A stretch of DNA of 64,000 nt from Salinisphaera sp. G21_0 (GTDB lineage: Bacteria > Pseudomonadota > Gammaproteobacteria > Pseudomonadales > Endozoicomonadaceae), in contig NZ_JAGHQW010000023.1 in NCBI RefSeq assembly GCF_017744115.1, positions 1 through 64,000 on the forward strand, given 5' to 3'. Shown here in pieces: positions 25,473 to 35,100 of the stretch. The notes under the pieces are model-generated. The model did no database searches. It saw nothing but the letters and a program-made list of their open reading frames with translations, and had not been told where the DNA came from. Position 1 is the stretch's first letter. Every line of letters starts with the position of its first letter. Position numbers and translations under genes: made by a program.

Positions 25473-26225
25473 TTATTGGGACCGGACCTGTTCATAAAGA
25501 TTACCTTCCAGGTTTTCCAGAAGCTTATCCACCTGCAGCCTCTGGATTTGAGCCGGTTTTGCTTTCAATGGATGAAGCCGGTCATTCACCCAGTGTGATG
25601 ACCAGTTCCAGGTCGTAGTCACACACTCACGGGCGAAGGATTCAAGACCAAACCGATCCGCCTGCTCAAGGCACCCCGTGAGAAACTCATCCACATCGGA
25701 CATCAGGATCGGATAGCTGCCTGCGGGTTTGCTGCTGTATTTATTCTGCGTCTGATAGAGCCAGAACTGGCTATTCTCCGGGATTTTCACATTATTCATG
25801 GACGTTAATCGCCCGGGGTTGACCAGTACACGACAGGTCAGTTGCTGCTGACGATCTATGGACTTGATCTTATTGGTTGGCATGGAAATCAACACGCCAT
25901 TAAATCGTCCGCCAACCAGCGGTATAACCCCCAGCTCGGTCACCTTTATGGTGTTATCCTGACGGGTTCTGGTCTGCCACCCTCTTCTGAATCCATCAAC
26001 CCAGACCGGAACCTCAGGCTTAAACCCGATATTGGTTGATTTCCTGGCCTGTTCGTAAAGCAGGCTACCATAACCCACGATGTACTGAGATTTTGCCTTA
26101 TCAAACGCAGGGAAGCATTCATTGGCCACGCTGATGAGAGGCGCTATGCATAAAATATTAAGTAACCCCATCAGCCAAATTATGTTGCCAGGTAATTTGA
26201 GAGCAGGATAATTCACTTTCAACAT
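25473..26225 (-). CDS. Gamma-glutamylcyclotransferase-like exported protein
   Basis: The product has 250 residues. An N-terminal hydrophobic stretch (IIWLMGLLNILCIAPLISVA) suggests a signal peptide or anchor. The mature part begins with the GGCT/AIG2-like signature YIVGYGSLLYEQARK, followed by VPVWVDGFRRGWQTRT and GRFNGVLISMP, a pattern of the gamma-glutamylcyclotransferase fold. Cytosolic GGCTs act on gamma-glutamyl amino acids; an exported version may act on other substrates, so the activity is only presumed. Standalone gene; a hairpin inside the repeat element lies just downstream. Confidence 0.65.
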   Translation of the reverse strand: MLKVNYPALKLPGNIIWLMGLLNILCIAPLISVANECFPAFDKAKSQYIVGYGSLLYEQARKSTNIGFKPEVPVWVDGFRRGWQTRTRQDNTIKVTELGVIPLVGGRFNGVLISMPTNKIKSIDRQQQLTCRVLVNPGRLTSMNNVKIPENSQFWLYQTQNKYSSKPAGSYPILMSDVDEFLTGCLEQADRFGLESFARECVTTTWNWSSHWVNDRLHPLKAKPAQIQRLQVDKLLENLEGNLYEQVRSQ

Positions 26226-26538
26226 TTTTTTTCCTCAACAACCTTTCACTCAATCTGAGGAGACCAACAACCTTTCTTTAGACTATTAAAGACTGGTTTT
26301 TTAGATAATCTAATAATCAACAAATGGATAAGCTCGCTTTTTTCAGACTCAAAAAAAACCAAAAAGTGAATACCCTTTGTTTTCCCGAAAAAAACAACTC
26401 TGCCGTTAACATAATAGCTCTCTTTATAAGAATCGAAATATTCACAAAAAAATATTTAATAAAAAATTAATTTTTATAAGGGTTGATTTTGTTTACTGGT
26501 CAGGTATTGTTGAATTGAATCAAGAAGGATCTGATACC
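26226..26538. other. AT-rich divergent promoter region
   Basis: About 310 bp between the GGCT-like gene (minus) and the SPOR gene (plus). It is notably AT-rich, with several A or T runs (AAAAAAATATTTAATAAAAAATTAATTTTT near 26450-26478). Probably holds both promoters; no element is clear enough to place. Confidence 0.4.
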
Positions 26539-28530
26539 ATGTCCGGTCGATTGTTGTTTAAGGAAAAACAACTCAGGCTTTGTGTCGTGGCCGCTCTGAC
26601 GTCAATTGCTGCACCTGTTGCAGAGAGTCTTGTATTGCCGCCAAAACCTCTGGCTTCGAATATTTCCTGGAACTGCCAGTCAGGCATTAATAATGATTGG
26701 CTATGCAACGGCATAAGCAGACAGGTTTATAAAACCGAATCTGCTCCACAGTATGCCGGATACTCCAGGCAAAAACAGTCTGATGAACAACAGCTTTATG
26801 CTGAATCCCATAATTCATTATCTATTGAAGCTCGAAACTCAGAATCACTAGTCAGTATTCTGGATGCTCCGAGAGACCATTACGTGCTTCAATGGATGGC
26901 AGCAAAAGAGCGTGAACAGCTGGAGGCGCTGAAGCAGCGCTACCCGGTATTAAAAGACGCGACCATTGCTGAATACAAACGATCAGGCACCGTCTGGTAT
27001 GTGCTTCTGGATGGCCCATATCCAAGCCATATTGCCGCCATGGCGGAACTGGACTCACCGCCCAGATCCCATATGGCCAGAGAACTTTACCCCTGGACAC
27101 GATCGCTGGCCAGTATTCATAAACTGGATATTATCAGGCCGAATTACCCGGTGGAACAGCTGGCGGATCGCTATCAGCCAGAATATCCTCCAGAGCTGTC
27201 CATGCGCGACAGCAACAATGCGCCTATTAACTACGATATTTCCTATAGTACGGAGAGTACGGAGCAAAGCCGTCAACGTTCACAGTATCAACGGCAGCCC
27301 TATTATACTCAGCAACCGGAAACACCGGTCATCCGTCGTGATAATGGCTACCCATCGGCTGAGACAGGTTATGATACAGGCCAACCACCTGAAATAAATA
27401 CTGTGTCTTATGGCCGTGAATTCGAGGGCCAATCCTACTCTGGCTTATCCAGTGATCAAAACTACCGGATTCTGCCAGAGCAGGCTAACCCGCAGGAAAT
27501 GTATGTCAGTATCTCACCGGCCTATCGCAGTAGAATTCCTCAGCAACATACTCAGGGGAGCAGTGTCGACTACAACACGCCAAACACGCCTGTTGCACCG
27601 GCCCCTGAATACAGGCAACCCCAGAGCTATGAAGAGTCGGAACCATCCCGTCCTGCAATGAATGTTCTGACAGCCAATCCAAAGAGTTATACGATTGAAT
27701 GGATGAATGCCAGCAGAAAAGCATCACTTGAACGGGCAAGGCTTCGTTACAGCGAATTGAAAAATACTCAGATCATCCACTACCAGAGACACAGCAGGAA
27801 TCGCTACGCCCTGGTCAGTATGCTCTTTGTGAATCGTTCCGAGGCTCTGGATGCTCTGCTCACGCCTTCACTGTCAAGAGTGTCGGCACGTTTCTCGCCA
27901 AAAGTCAGACAGGTTGCCTATTTGCAGTCCCTGGTCGGTTCAACCCCGCAGGCTACCCATGCGTGGGCCAGACCCGTGACAGAGCCGTCTATTGATAGAC
28001 GTCAATGGATTAGTCAGGATGACCCTGGTGACAAGACCTATATTGTCCATCGTGAAGATCTTAACCGACAGCCAGTAAAGGCAAGGTTAATGAACTCAAA
28101 CGACGTTGGTGCACCGGCAATGCACAGACCAACGGTTGTTCATGCGATACCCGACAGAGATCAACCGCTCCACCCGGGTTATCAGCCGGACAACAACTAC
28201 AACCGCTATGAACAGCCGGACCATCGCAACCCTGTGAATGAACTGCTGAACAGCCCTGATGACAGTTATACCATTCAGTGGTTCGCAGCCAGTAACCGGC
28301 AGACAATTGACAAGTTGAAACAGCGTTTCCCGGAGCTGGCTTCAGCAGTCACTGTTCATGTTCAGCGCAACCAGAAGGACTGGTATGTTCTGGTTCAGGG
28401 ACAATACAGAAACAGTCAGGAAGCCATCAGGGCGCTGAAGTCCCCGGCAATGAAAAACATTGCCCTGATACTTCATCCATGGACCCGTCCGGTGGAATCA
28501 CTGAAAAAGCTGCAAATCGCCAGCCTCTGA
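26539..28530 (+). CDS. Exported protein with three SPOR-like domains
   Basis: The product has 663 residues from ATG 26539 (AAGAAGG lies 10 bases upstream; an in-frame TTG at 26515 is less likely). A signal peptide (VVAALTSIAAPVAESL) comes first. Three homologous units of about 75 residues follow at roughly 110-190, 380-460 and 570-655: HYVLQWMAAKEREQLEALKQ, SYTIEWMNASRKASLERAR and SYTIQWFAASNRQTIDKLKQ, each followed by a WYVLL/YALV strand and a helix, and two ending in HPWTRP/YPWTRS. This is the SPOR pattern (peptidoglycan with denuded glycans, cell division sites). The linkers are Pro/Gln/Tyr-rich and disordered. A triple SPOR layout is unusual. Role in septal peptidoglycan is inferred. Confidence 0.7.
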   Translation: MSGRLLFKEKQLRLCVVAALTSIAAPVAESLVLPPKPLASNISWNCQSGINNDWLCNGISRQVYKTESAPQYAGYSRQKQSDEQQLYAESHNSLSIEARNSESLVSILDAPRDHYVLQWMAAKEREQLEALKQRYPVLKDATIAEYKRSGTVWYVLLDGPYPSHIAAMAELDSPPRSHMARELYPWTRSLASIHKLDIIRPNYPVEQLADRYQPEYPPELSMRDSNNAPINYDISYSTESTEQSRQRSQYQRQPYYTQQPETPVIRRDNGYPSAETGYDTGQPPEINTVSYGREFEGQSYSGLSSDQNYRILPEQANPQEMYVSISPAYRSRIPQQHTQGSSVDYNTPNTPVAPAPEYRQPQSYEESEPSRPAMNVLTANPKSYTIEWMNASRKASLERARLRYSELKNTQIIHYQRHSRNRYALVSMLFVNRSEALDALLTPSLSRVSARFSPKVRQVAYLQSLVGSTPQATHAWARPVTEPSIDRRQWISQDDPGDKTYIVHREDLNRQPVKARLMNSNDVGAPAMHRPTVVHAIPDRDQPLHPGYQPDNNYNRYEQPDHRNPVNELLNSPDDSYTIQWFAASNRQTIDKLKQRFPELASAVTVHVQRNQKDWYVLVQGQYRNSQEAIRALKSPAMKNIALILHPWTRPVESLKKLQIASL

Positions 28531-28643
28531 TGCTGTTCCCATTTCCGCAATAAACCTGTTTTACCCTTGATGACGTTAAGTATCAGGGTAAGATAGGTGT
28601 CTTTTATTATCACTCTTCCACACTTCAGACCCTGAGGCTTCCC

Positions 28644-30668
28644 ATGAACCGCATTCTCAAGTTCATTGCCGTGCTGCTGGCGGCGGTGATTTTGCTGGGT
28701 GTTATCGGTGCGGCACTGCTGCCACGCGTTATCGACCCCAACCAGTATCGCGATGAAATCACCCGGCTTGTCTATGAACAGTCGGGACTGAAAGTCAGCA
28801 TTAACGGGCCCATTGACTGGTCAATATTCCCCTGGGTTGGCCTTTCTCTTAAGGATGTATCCGTCGCAGGGGCCAATAATTCACACTTGGCGCAACTGGG
28901 TTCCGCCGGAGTCAGTGTGAAGTTGATACCCTTAATCAGTAAACGCATTGAAATGCAGACCCTTGAGCTGACAGGGCTGGAATTAACGCTGGTCAAAAAT
29001 ACCAAAGGCGAGGGAAACTGGCAGGTCAGTGCGCCAAAGCCCACTGAACAACCCACGCCCAGGGGACAGGAGCCATCCCCGACGCCTGAGTCAGAACCAG
29101 CCTCGCCTGTCAGGCTGGATATTGCCAGTGTCAACGTCAATGGACTGCTGATCAGCTACGAAGACCGGGTTTCCGGGCAGAAATACATTATTGACCAGGC
29201 CAGTTTAACCACTGGAGCCATTCGCAATCAGCAGCCTTTTGATTTTCAATTAAAAGCCCACATCACCATTCCTGACCTGGTGATAAATTCACTGATCAGT
29301 GGCAAGATGACGTTTAATCTGGAAGCGGGTCATTATGACATTCAGGACCTGAAAGTCAGCGCTACACCGGATGTAGAAAAGGGTGAAAGCCTGAGTATTG
29401 TGGGTAATGTTCAATATCAGCAAACACCCATGCTGCTTAAGGGCAACCTGGGCGTTGCCGAGTTTAACCTTGCCAATCTACTGAACCAGATCAAGGTCCA
29501 GCTTCCTCCCATGGCTGACCCAAAAGCCTTGAACCGGCTATCCTTTGACAGTCATTTCAGCACCAATGGTGAAAGCCTGAACGCAGATAAGCTGCAGCTC
29601 CAGCTGGATAGTTTTACTCTGGATGGCAATTTCAGGATGAACAGCATTGACCGGGGCGATATGCAGTTCAGCTTTACCGGCAACGACCTTAATCTGGATA
29701 ACTATCTCCCCCCTGCCATGGATAACGCAGAAGTGCCTGATGAAGAGCAACCCGCTCAATCGGGTTCAGGGCAACCCGCATCAGGTAAAGAGCATCCTCT
29801 GATTCCGGAAGCCATGCTGCGCGGCCTTAACCTTGACGGGTCAATGAAGCTGGCCTCTCTCACCGTGGCCAAATTCATTTTTGAACAGCCGTCTGTTTCT
29901 ATAAAAGCAGCCCGGGGTAAGCAGGAAGTAACCATTGGTTCCCGCTTTTATCAAGGCACTATTGATATGACGTCTAACCTGGATGTACGTCGGTCAGGCA
30001 AGCCCAAAATGGCAGCATCGGCAGAGCTGAAAAATATCAGCCTTGAAGCACTATCAACCGCTATTCCTGATCTTGCCTCACTGCAAGGTGATGTGAATGC
30101 GGGTATGAAGGTTCATACACAGGGTCAATACGCCAGTGTTCTCACCAAAAACCTGAATGGCAACATTGAATTCAAGATTGATAAAGGCCTATTCACTGAT
30201 GCCAACTTTGACAAAATGGTCTGTGAAGGCATTGCCAAAGTGCGTAAGAAAGAGCTGAGTGCGACGGATTGGGGCTCATCAACCGAGTTTACCGACCTGA
30301 GCGGCAGTTTCGTCATCAAAAACGGTGTTGCTAACAACGACAATCTGATTGCAGCGCTCGCTTATATGAACCTGAAAGGTGATGGCTACGTAAATCTTGT
30401 TGATCGACAACTGGATTATCGTATGGGCCTCAACATCCGTGGAGAAGAAGCGCCGGACAGTGATCCTGCCTGTCAGATCAACAAGGAGTACGTCAATGTC
30501 ACCTGGCCTGTCCGTTGCCATGGCGATCTTGGTGACCTGAAATGTGGCGTTGATGTCAGACGACTGACCGAAACCATTGCGGAGATTGCAGAAAACCGCC
30601 TTAAGCAGAAGATAGAAGACAAAGTGCAGGGACCGGTTAAAGACCTGCTCAAGGGTTTCTTCAAATAA
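28644..30668 (+). CDS. AsmA family protein
   Basis: This 674-residue envelope protein has an N-terminal membrane anchor (FIAVLLAAVILLGVIGAALL). The AsmA domain follows directly (NQYRDEITRLVYEQSGLKVSINGPIDWSIFP, a near-canonical start). A Pro/Ser-rich insert lies at 130-155 and the conserved C-terminal AsmA region near the end (FTDLSGSFVIKNGVANNDNL, GDGYVNLVDRQLDYRM). AsmA-like proteins span the periplasm and are linked to lipid transport to the outer membrane. It lies 69 bp upstream of mutY, the same order as in Pseudomonas. Confidence 0.85.
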   Translation: MNRILKFIAVLLAAVILLGVIGAALLPRVIDPNQYRDEITRLVYEQSGLKVSINGPIDWSIFPWVGLSLKDVSVAGANNSHLAQLGSAGVSVKLIPLISKRIEMQTLELTGLELTLVKNTKGEGNWQVSAPKPTEQPTPRGQEPSPTPESEPASPVRLDIASVNVNGLLISYEDRVSGQKYIIDQASLTTGAIRNQQPFDFQLKAHITIPDLVINSLISGKMTFNLEAGHYDIQDLKVSATPDVEKGESLSIVGNVQYQQTPMLLKGNLGVAEFNLANLLNQIKVQLPPMADPKALNRLSFDSHFSTNGESLNADKLQLQLDSFTLDGNFRMNSIDRGDMQFSFTGNDLNLDNYLPPAMDNAEVPDEEQPAQSGSGQPASGKEHPLIPEAMLRGLNLDGSMKLASLTVAKFIFEQPSVSIKAARGKQEVTIGSRFYQGTIDMTSNLDVRRSGKPKMAASAELKNISLEALSTAIPDLASLQGDVNAGMKVHTQGQYASVLTKNLNGNIEFKIDKGLFTDANFDKMVCEGIAKVRKKELSATDWGSSTEFTDLSGSFVIKNGVANNDNLIAALAYMNLKGDGYVNLVDRQLDYRMGLNIRGEEAPDSDPACQINKEYVNVTWPVRCHGDLGDLKCGVDVRRLTETIAEIAENRLKQKIEDKVQGPVKDLLKGFFK

Positions 30669-30737
30669 TATTTCTGCCCACAACTACTATACTGCGATCG
30701 GCCTGCAGGCTGATCGCAAACCTGTTTTTGTAATTTA

Positions 30738-31820
30738 ATGACTCTAAAAGACCTCTACACAGACCCTGCTTTCAGCCAGAGACTCCTGGACTGGTTTGAT
30801 GCCCATGGCCGTAAACACCTGCCGTGGCAGCAAAATAAAACGCCTTATCGTGTCTGGATCAGCGAGATCATGCTGCAGCAGACGCAGGTAACCACTGTCA
30901 TCCCCTACTACCAAAAGTTTATGGTGCGATTTCCGGAAGTTACTGACCTTGCAGCAGCCAGTGAAGATGAAGTGCTCCATTTCTGGAGTGGGCTCGGTTA
31001 TTACAGTCGCGCAAGAAACCTTCATAACGCCGCAAAAAAAGTGGTGAGTGACTTTGCAGGAGTATTTCCCCGCTCAGTTGAACAGCTTATGGAACTTCCG
31101 GGCATTGGCCGATCCACCGCTGGTGCCATTGCCTCCATTAGCATGGGGATCCGGGCTCCCATTATGGATGGCAATGTAAAAAGAGTGCTTACCCGCTACT
31201 TTGCCATCTCCGGCTGGCCCGGGCAGACACGTATCGCCAATGCGCTATGGGAGATTGCTGAACAGCTGACACCTGAGTCTCGCACAGGTGATTACACTCA
31301 GGTGATGATGGATCTGGGGGCTACGGTTTGCACAAGAAGTAAACCCGCCTGCCAGGCTTGTCCACTGGAAGCTGACTGTATAGCGCACAAAACAGGTCAG
31401 CAGAGGCTGTTTCCGGAATCAAAGCCAAAACGGGAGAAACCGGAAAAGTCGGTCATTATGCTGATGGTAGTGAATCAGTACGGTGAAGTTCTGCTTGAAA
31501 AACGACCACCGTCTGGCATTTGGGGAGGACTCTGGAGCTTTCCCGAGATTTCAGCTCCTGACCAGATTATCGAGCAGGCGCTGGAGAAGACGGGCCTGTT
31601 ACTGACAGACTTCGACATATGGCCGTCTTTTCGTCATACCTTCAGCCACTACCACCTGGACATTACCCCGGCACTGAGTTTTGTTGAATATCCGGGACAA
31701 ACCAATACGGTAATAAAAGACCATGACAATTATTATTGGTTTGCACTGGATCAATCGCCTGAATTGGGGTTGGCTGCACCGGTAAAGAAACTTTTACAAA
31801 AAGTAGAAAATGCATTGTAA
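30738..31820 (+). CDS. mutY: Adenine DNA glycosylase MutY
   Basis: MutY (360 residues) removes adenine mispaired with 8-oxoguanine. Catalytic Glu is in SEIMLQQTQV, the helix-hairpin-helix is LPGIGRSTAGAIAS, and the catalytic Asp is in MDGNVKRVL. The 4Fe-4S ligands are C-x6-C-x2-C-x5-C in CTRSKPACQACPLEADC. A C-terminal NUDIX-like 8-oxoG recognition domain starts at about 240 (KRPPSGIWGGLWSFPE). In most gammaproteobacteria yggX follows mutY directly; here yggX is at 43.0 kb, with 11 kb of other genes between. Confidence 0.96.
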   Translation: MTLKDLYTDPAFSQRLLDWFDAHGRKHLPWQQNKTPYRVWISEIMLQQTQVTTVIPYYQKFMVRFPEVTDLAAASEDEVLHFWSGLGYYSRARNLHNAAKKVVSDFAGVFPRSVEQLMELPGIGRSTAGAIASISMGIRAPIMDGNVKRVLTRYFAISGWPGQTRIANALWEIAEQLTPESRTGDYTQVMMDLGATVCTRSKPACQACPLEADCIAHKTGQQRLFPESKPKREKPEKSVIMLMVVNQYGEVLLEKRPPSGIWGGLWSFPEISAPDQIIEQALEKTGLLLTDFDIWPSFRHTFSHYHLDITPALSFVEYPGQTNTVIKDHDNYYWFALDQSPELGLAAPVKKLLQKVENAL

Positions 31821-32019
31821 GAAATTACCCTGAAGCTATATTCACAATATGGCTTCCGGATTCAGATCAATCTAAATGACACCTTTATTATAAAAAAACA
31901 AAGTAAAAAAATTATTTTAAAACTAAAAAAATATTTCGTGAGAAAAAACCTTTTCCATACTATCTGTATTTCAAGTAATCGTTGGCCTGACAGCCGTACA
32001 CACCCCAGCATTTTATCCC
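31821..32019. other. AT-rich intergenic region after mutY
   Basis: About 200 bp with long A/T runs. GAAGCTATATT and AATATGGCTTC (31831-31856) form an imperfect hairpin just after mutY without a T-run. No gene recognised. Confidence 0.4.
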
Positions 32020-32064
32020 AAAAAATAACCTCAGCGTTGGAAATAACCCTGAGGTTATTTTTAT
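32020..32064. terminator. Strong bidirectional terminator
   Basis: ATAACCTCAG and CTGAGGTTAT form a perfect 10-bp stem around a 14-base loop, with A-runs on the left and TTTTTAT on the right, so it could work on both strands. It separates mutY from the autotransporter gene. Confidence 0.75.
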
Positions 32065-32123
32065 ACATTATGTATAGAAGTTTCAGCTCTATGGTATAAC
32101 CCATTGGTTGAGGAACCTGAAGA

Positions 32124-35100
32124 ATGATTGGTTTCAAATGTGAGACATTCCATAAAAAAATATTGGTAATTGCCATTTCTGCACTAGTCTCAACATCAAG
32201 CCAAAGTGATCATGCTGGAGTTGAAACTGAAAATGCTGGTAATTTATCCAATGACCAGCAAGAAACTCAGGAAAACTCCCCACCGGGTTCCGATGCGCAC
32301 ACTATAAATTCCGGTACTCTCTACATCGCCACCATGGGGATGACAGGAATGGAGGCTGAGGGTGAAAAAATCCTGAACACTGGCAATATTGAAATCAATG
32401 TACCAGGAACAGGTATGAGGGCCACAGCAAGCCCTGAAGATACAAGCCATCAAACAACAGCCACCAATCACGGCACCATTTTGATACGCCACCCCGAAAG
32501 CACAGGAATGGTCAGCAATGGACAGAACATTGTCTGGTCCGGAATAGGCAAAGAGTGGGATGAACACAGTAATGACTACAAAGCAGGTGCCATAAATTAT
32601 CCCCATGGCTCAATTAAGGGTCAGGGAACCGGACTGCTGTCTTATAACAATGGCCTGATCAAAAATCATGGCAGTATCCAGATATCCGGTTCGCACTCAA
32701 CCGGGGCCAGGGCACAATCCATTGCCCCGGATAATCCAAATGTCGGTTTCGGACTTATTGCCAACACCGGCACCATAACTGCTACGGATGGTGCCAGCGG
32801 CATTCACCTGCACAAAGGCGGGCTTAAGAATTCGGGAACAGTGATCAGTGATGATGATGCCGCTATCCGGGGAACAGGGCCCTTTAATATCGCCATCTTC
32901 ACGCCCGGTAGCTACATCAGGGGACAGCGTGCCGCCGTGCTGCTTGAAGGCTCCGGTAATGACCTTAACCTGATTGAACTTCGTGGCGGCACACTGCAGG
33001 GAAATCTGCTAGGCAATAGCCCGATGGATATTCTGCGTATCAACCCGGCAGACAACATGACTGAAGACATTAACCAGAAGATTTCAGTCAATGGTGAAGT
33101 CAGGGACTTTGAATTTATTTATATAACCGGTGACCAGTGGACAGCATCCCGGCCGATTATCAACCCAAAATCACTGATTGCCGCCGGCACTGTGAATGTC
33201 ACCTTGAGTCCTGTCAGTGAGGATCAGGCGCAAACCCTGCAGCTCAGTTTTACGGATCTGTTTCCATCAGAAAATGGTGTTGATATCGAGGTCAGCGAAT
33301 CTGGAATAGCCCATATTAATTTATCGGACACCCATAACCGTCCTGCCGCCAGAATATCCCTGGAGGGTGGTAATATCAGCCAGATGACAGGCCATCTGCA
33401 AGGCCGTGATGAGCTATCTCTGGCAAGCGGAATCATCAACATCATTGAAGATGTGCATCGAATCAGAGCACAAACCGATGGTGACTGGCAGGTAAAAACG
33501 CCGGTCCGTGGCGTAAAACATCTGGTCACTGAATTCGCTGGTGATAAAGACACACCTACTTTTGAACAGACGTCAATTGTCCTTGGGGATCCGGCATTCT
33601 CAGCACAAGACAACCGACTGACAGAAAAAACCAATACACTGGTTGTTGCAACGCCTTCAGAGTCTGGCATCAGCTCGGGACAACCGATCCCGGAGTTCGA
33701 TGGATCAGCGGGTAAAGCAGAAGTCACCATCGCCAATGGGGCGCGTTTTGGCCAACTGACTGCCCCGGAGAAACTGATCGTAAAGACCTCCGCTGACCAG
33801 CCTTTTCACGCTTACGGACCTGTTCATAATGCCAGACATATTGAAGTTTCACCCTCTGCGCAGGTAGAAGAGGTTACACTGGGAGCCTCTCCGACACATA
33901 CCGATAGCAGCCTGGGGCTGCTTTTCAGTGATAGCGCATCCGGTGATGCCATCAGGATCACCAATTACGGCACTGTTAATGAGATTGATGCGTCCAATGG
34001 CCATCACCGCCCAGACCTTCACTATATCCACGACAGTGACACGCTGGTAAACCTGCGGGGCAACAAAACCAGAAATGACCAACTCACCGTTAAGGGCGGT
34101 TCTGCAGAAACCGTACAAGCCGTCTCAAGCTCAGCGCTGCAACATGGTTTTGCTACCCTGAATCTTCATGGCGTGGCAGCACCGGTGGAGCTTCCCGCTG
34201 ATCTTGAGTCGTTGACACTCACCAGCACCCTGCCTATTGGGCATATTTATGCAGTCAGTGCTGATCACCTGGAGAAAGAAAGAGCAGGCAAGGCCCAGGA
34301 TATACCTAATCCGACGTTTATGCCGTATTCAGTCGGGAAGCCTGAAAGCGCAACATTAAAAACGGACCTCATGACGCCGGGGATAAATTTCAACATTAAA
34401 GAACGCCCCAACATGCGTTTTGAGATTCTTAATGGTGAAATAGGTACTCTGACAGGTAACCCGGAAAAAGATGATCAGCTGGTTATTCGCGGAGGCCACA
34501 TTCAGGGCGATACTGACAGCCTCCGGTCCGTTACCGTTGCCAGTAATGACTGGGGTTCCCATGGAACGCTCAATAACACCAGAGAAGTGCTGGTTGATAA
34601 GCATGGCATTCTGACATTACTGCGGATTTATGGACCACAGGAGATCCCTCACCGTACAGAGAATGATCTGACCCTTCAGATAAAAACAACTGCCGGACAG
34701 CGGTTGCCTGTTACGGTAACAGAGGGTGGAGCACTTGGCCTGTTGGAAATATATGACCAGGCCAGTCTTGGTGATCTATCGTTGCAGGGTGGCGTGGTAA
34801 GCATCATGCCCGGTGACCACAAGACGCTGGAGGTGGGTAGAATTATTAATGCCGATGGTGTTTATTCTCCGGAAACCGGGCTTGGTAATGTGCTGGTTGG
34901 TGGCAACCCGCAACAAAGTCCCTTTGGGAGCAGCCTTGTACTCAGTACTCCAAGACCCGTCAGTGTCTTCAGCAAAAAAATTGATAGCCTGCAGCTAACG
35001 GAAGGAGCAAAGCTTAAAGGTGAGATACCGGCGGTAGAGCGACTGTTTATCACAACCCCGGATTTTGTTTCTGAAGGCCGGATCAGTGCTATTGAACTGG

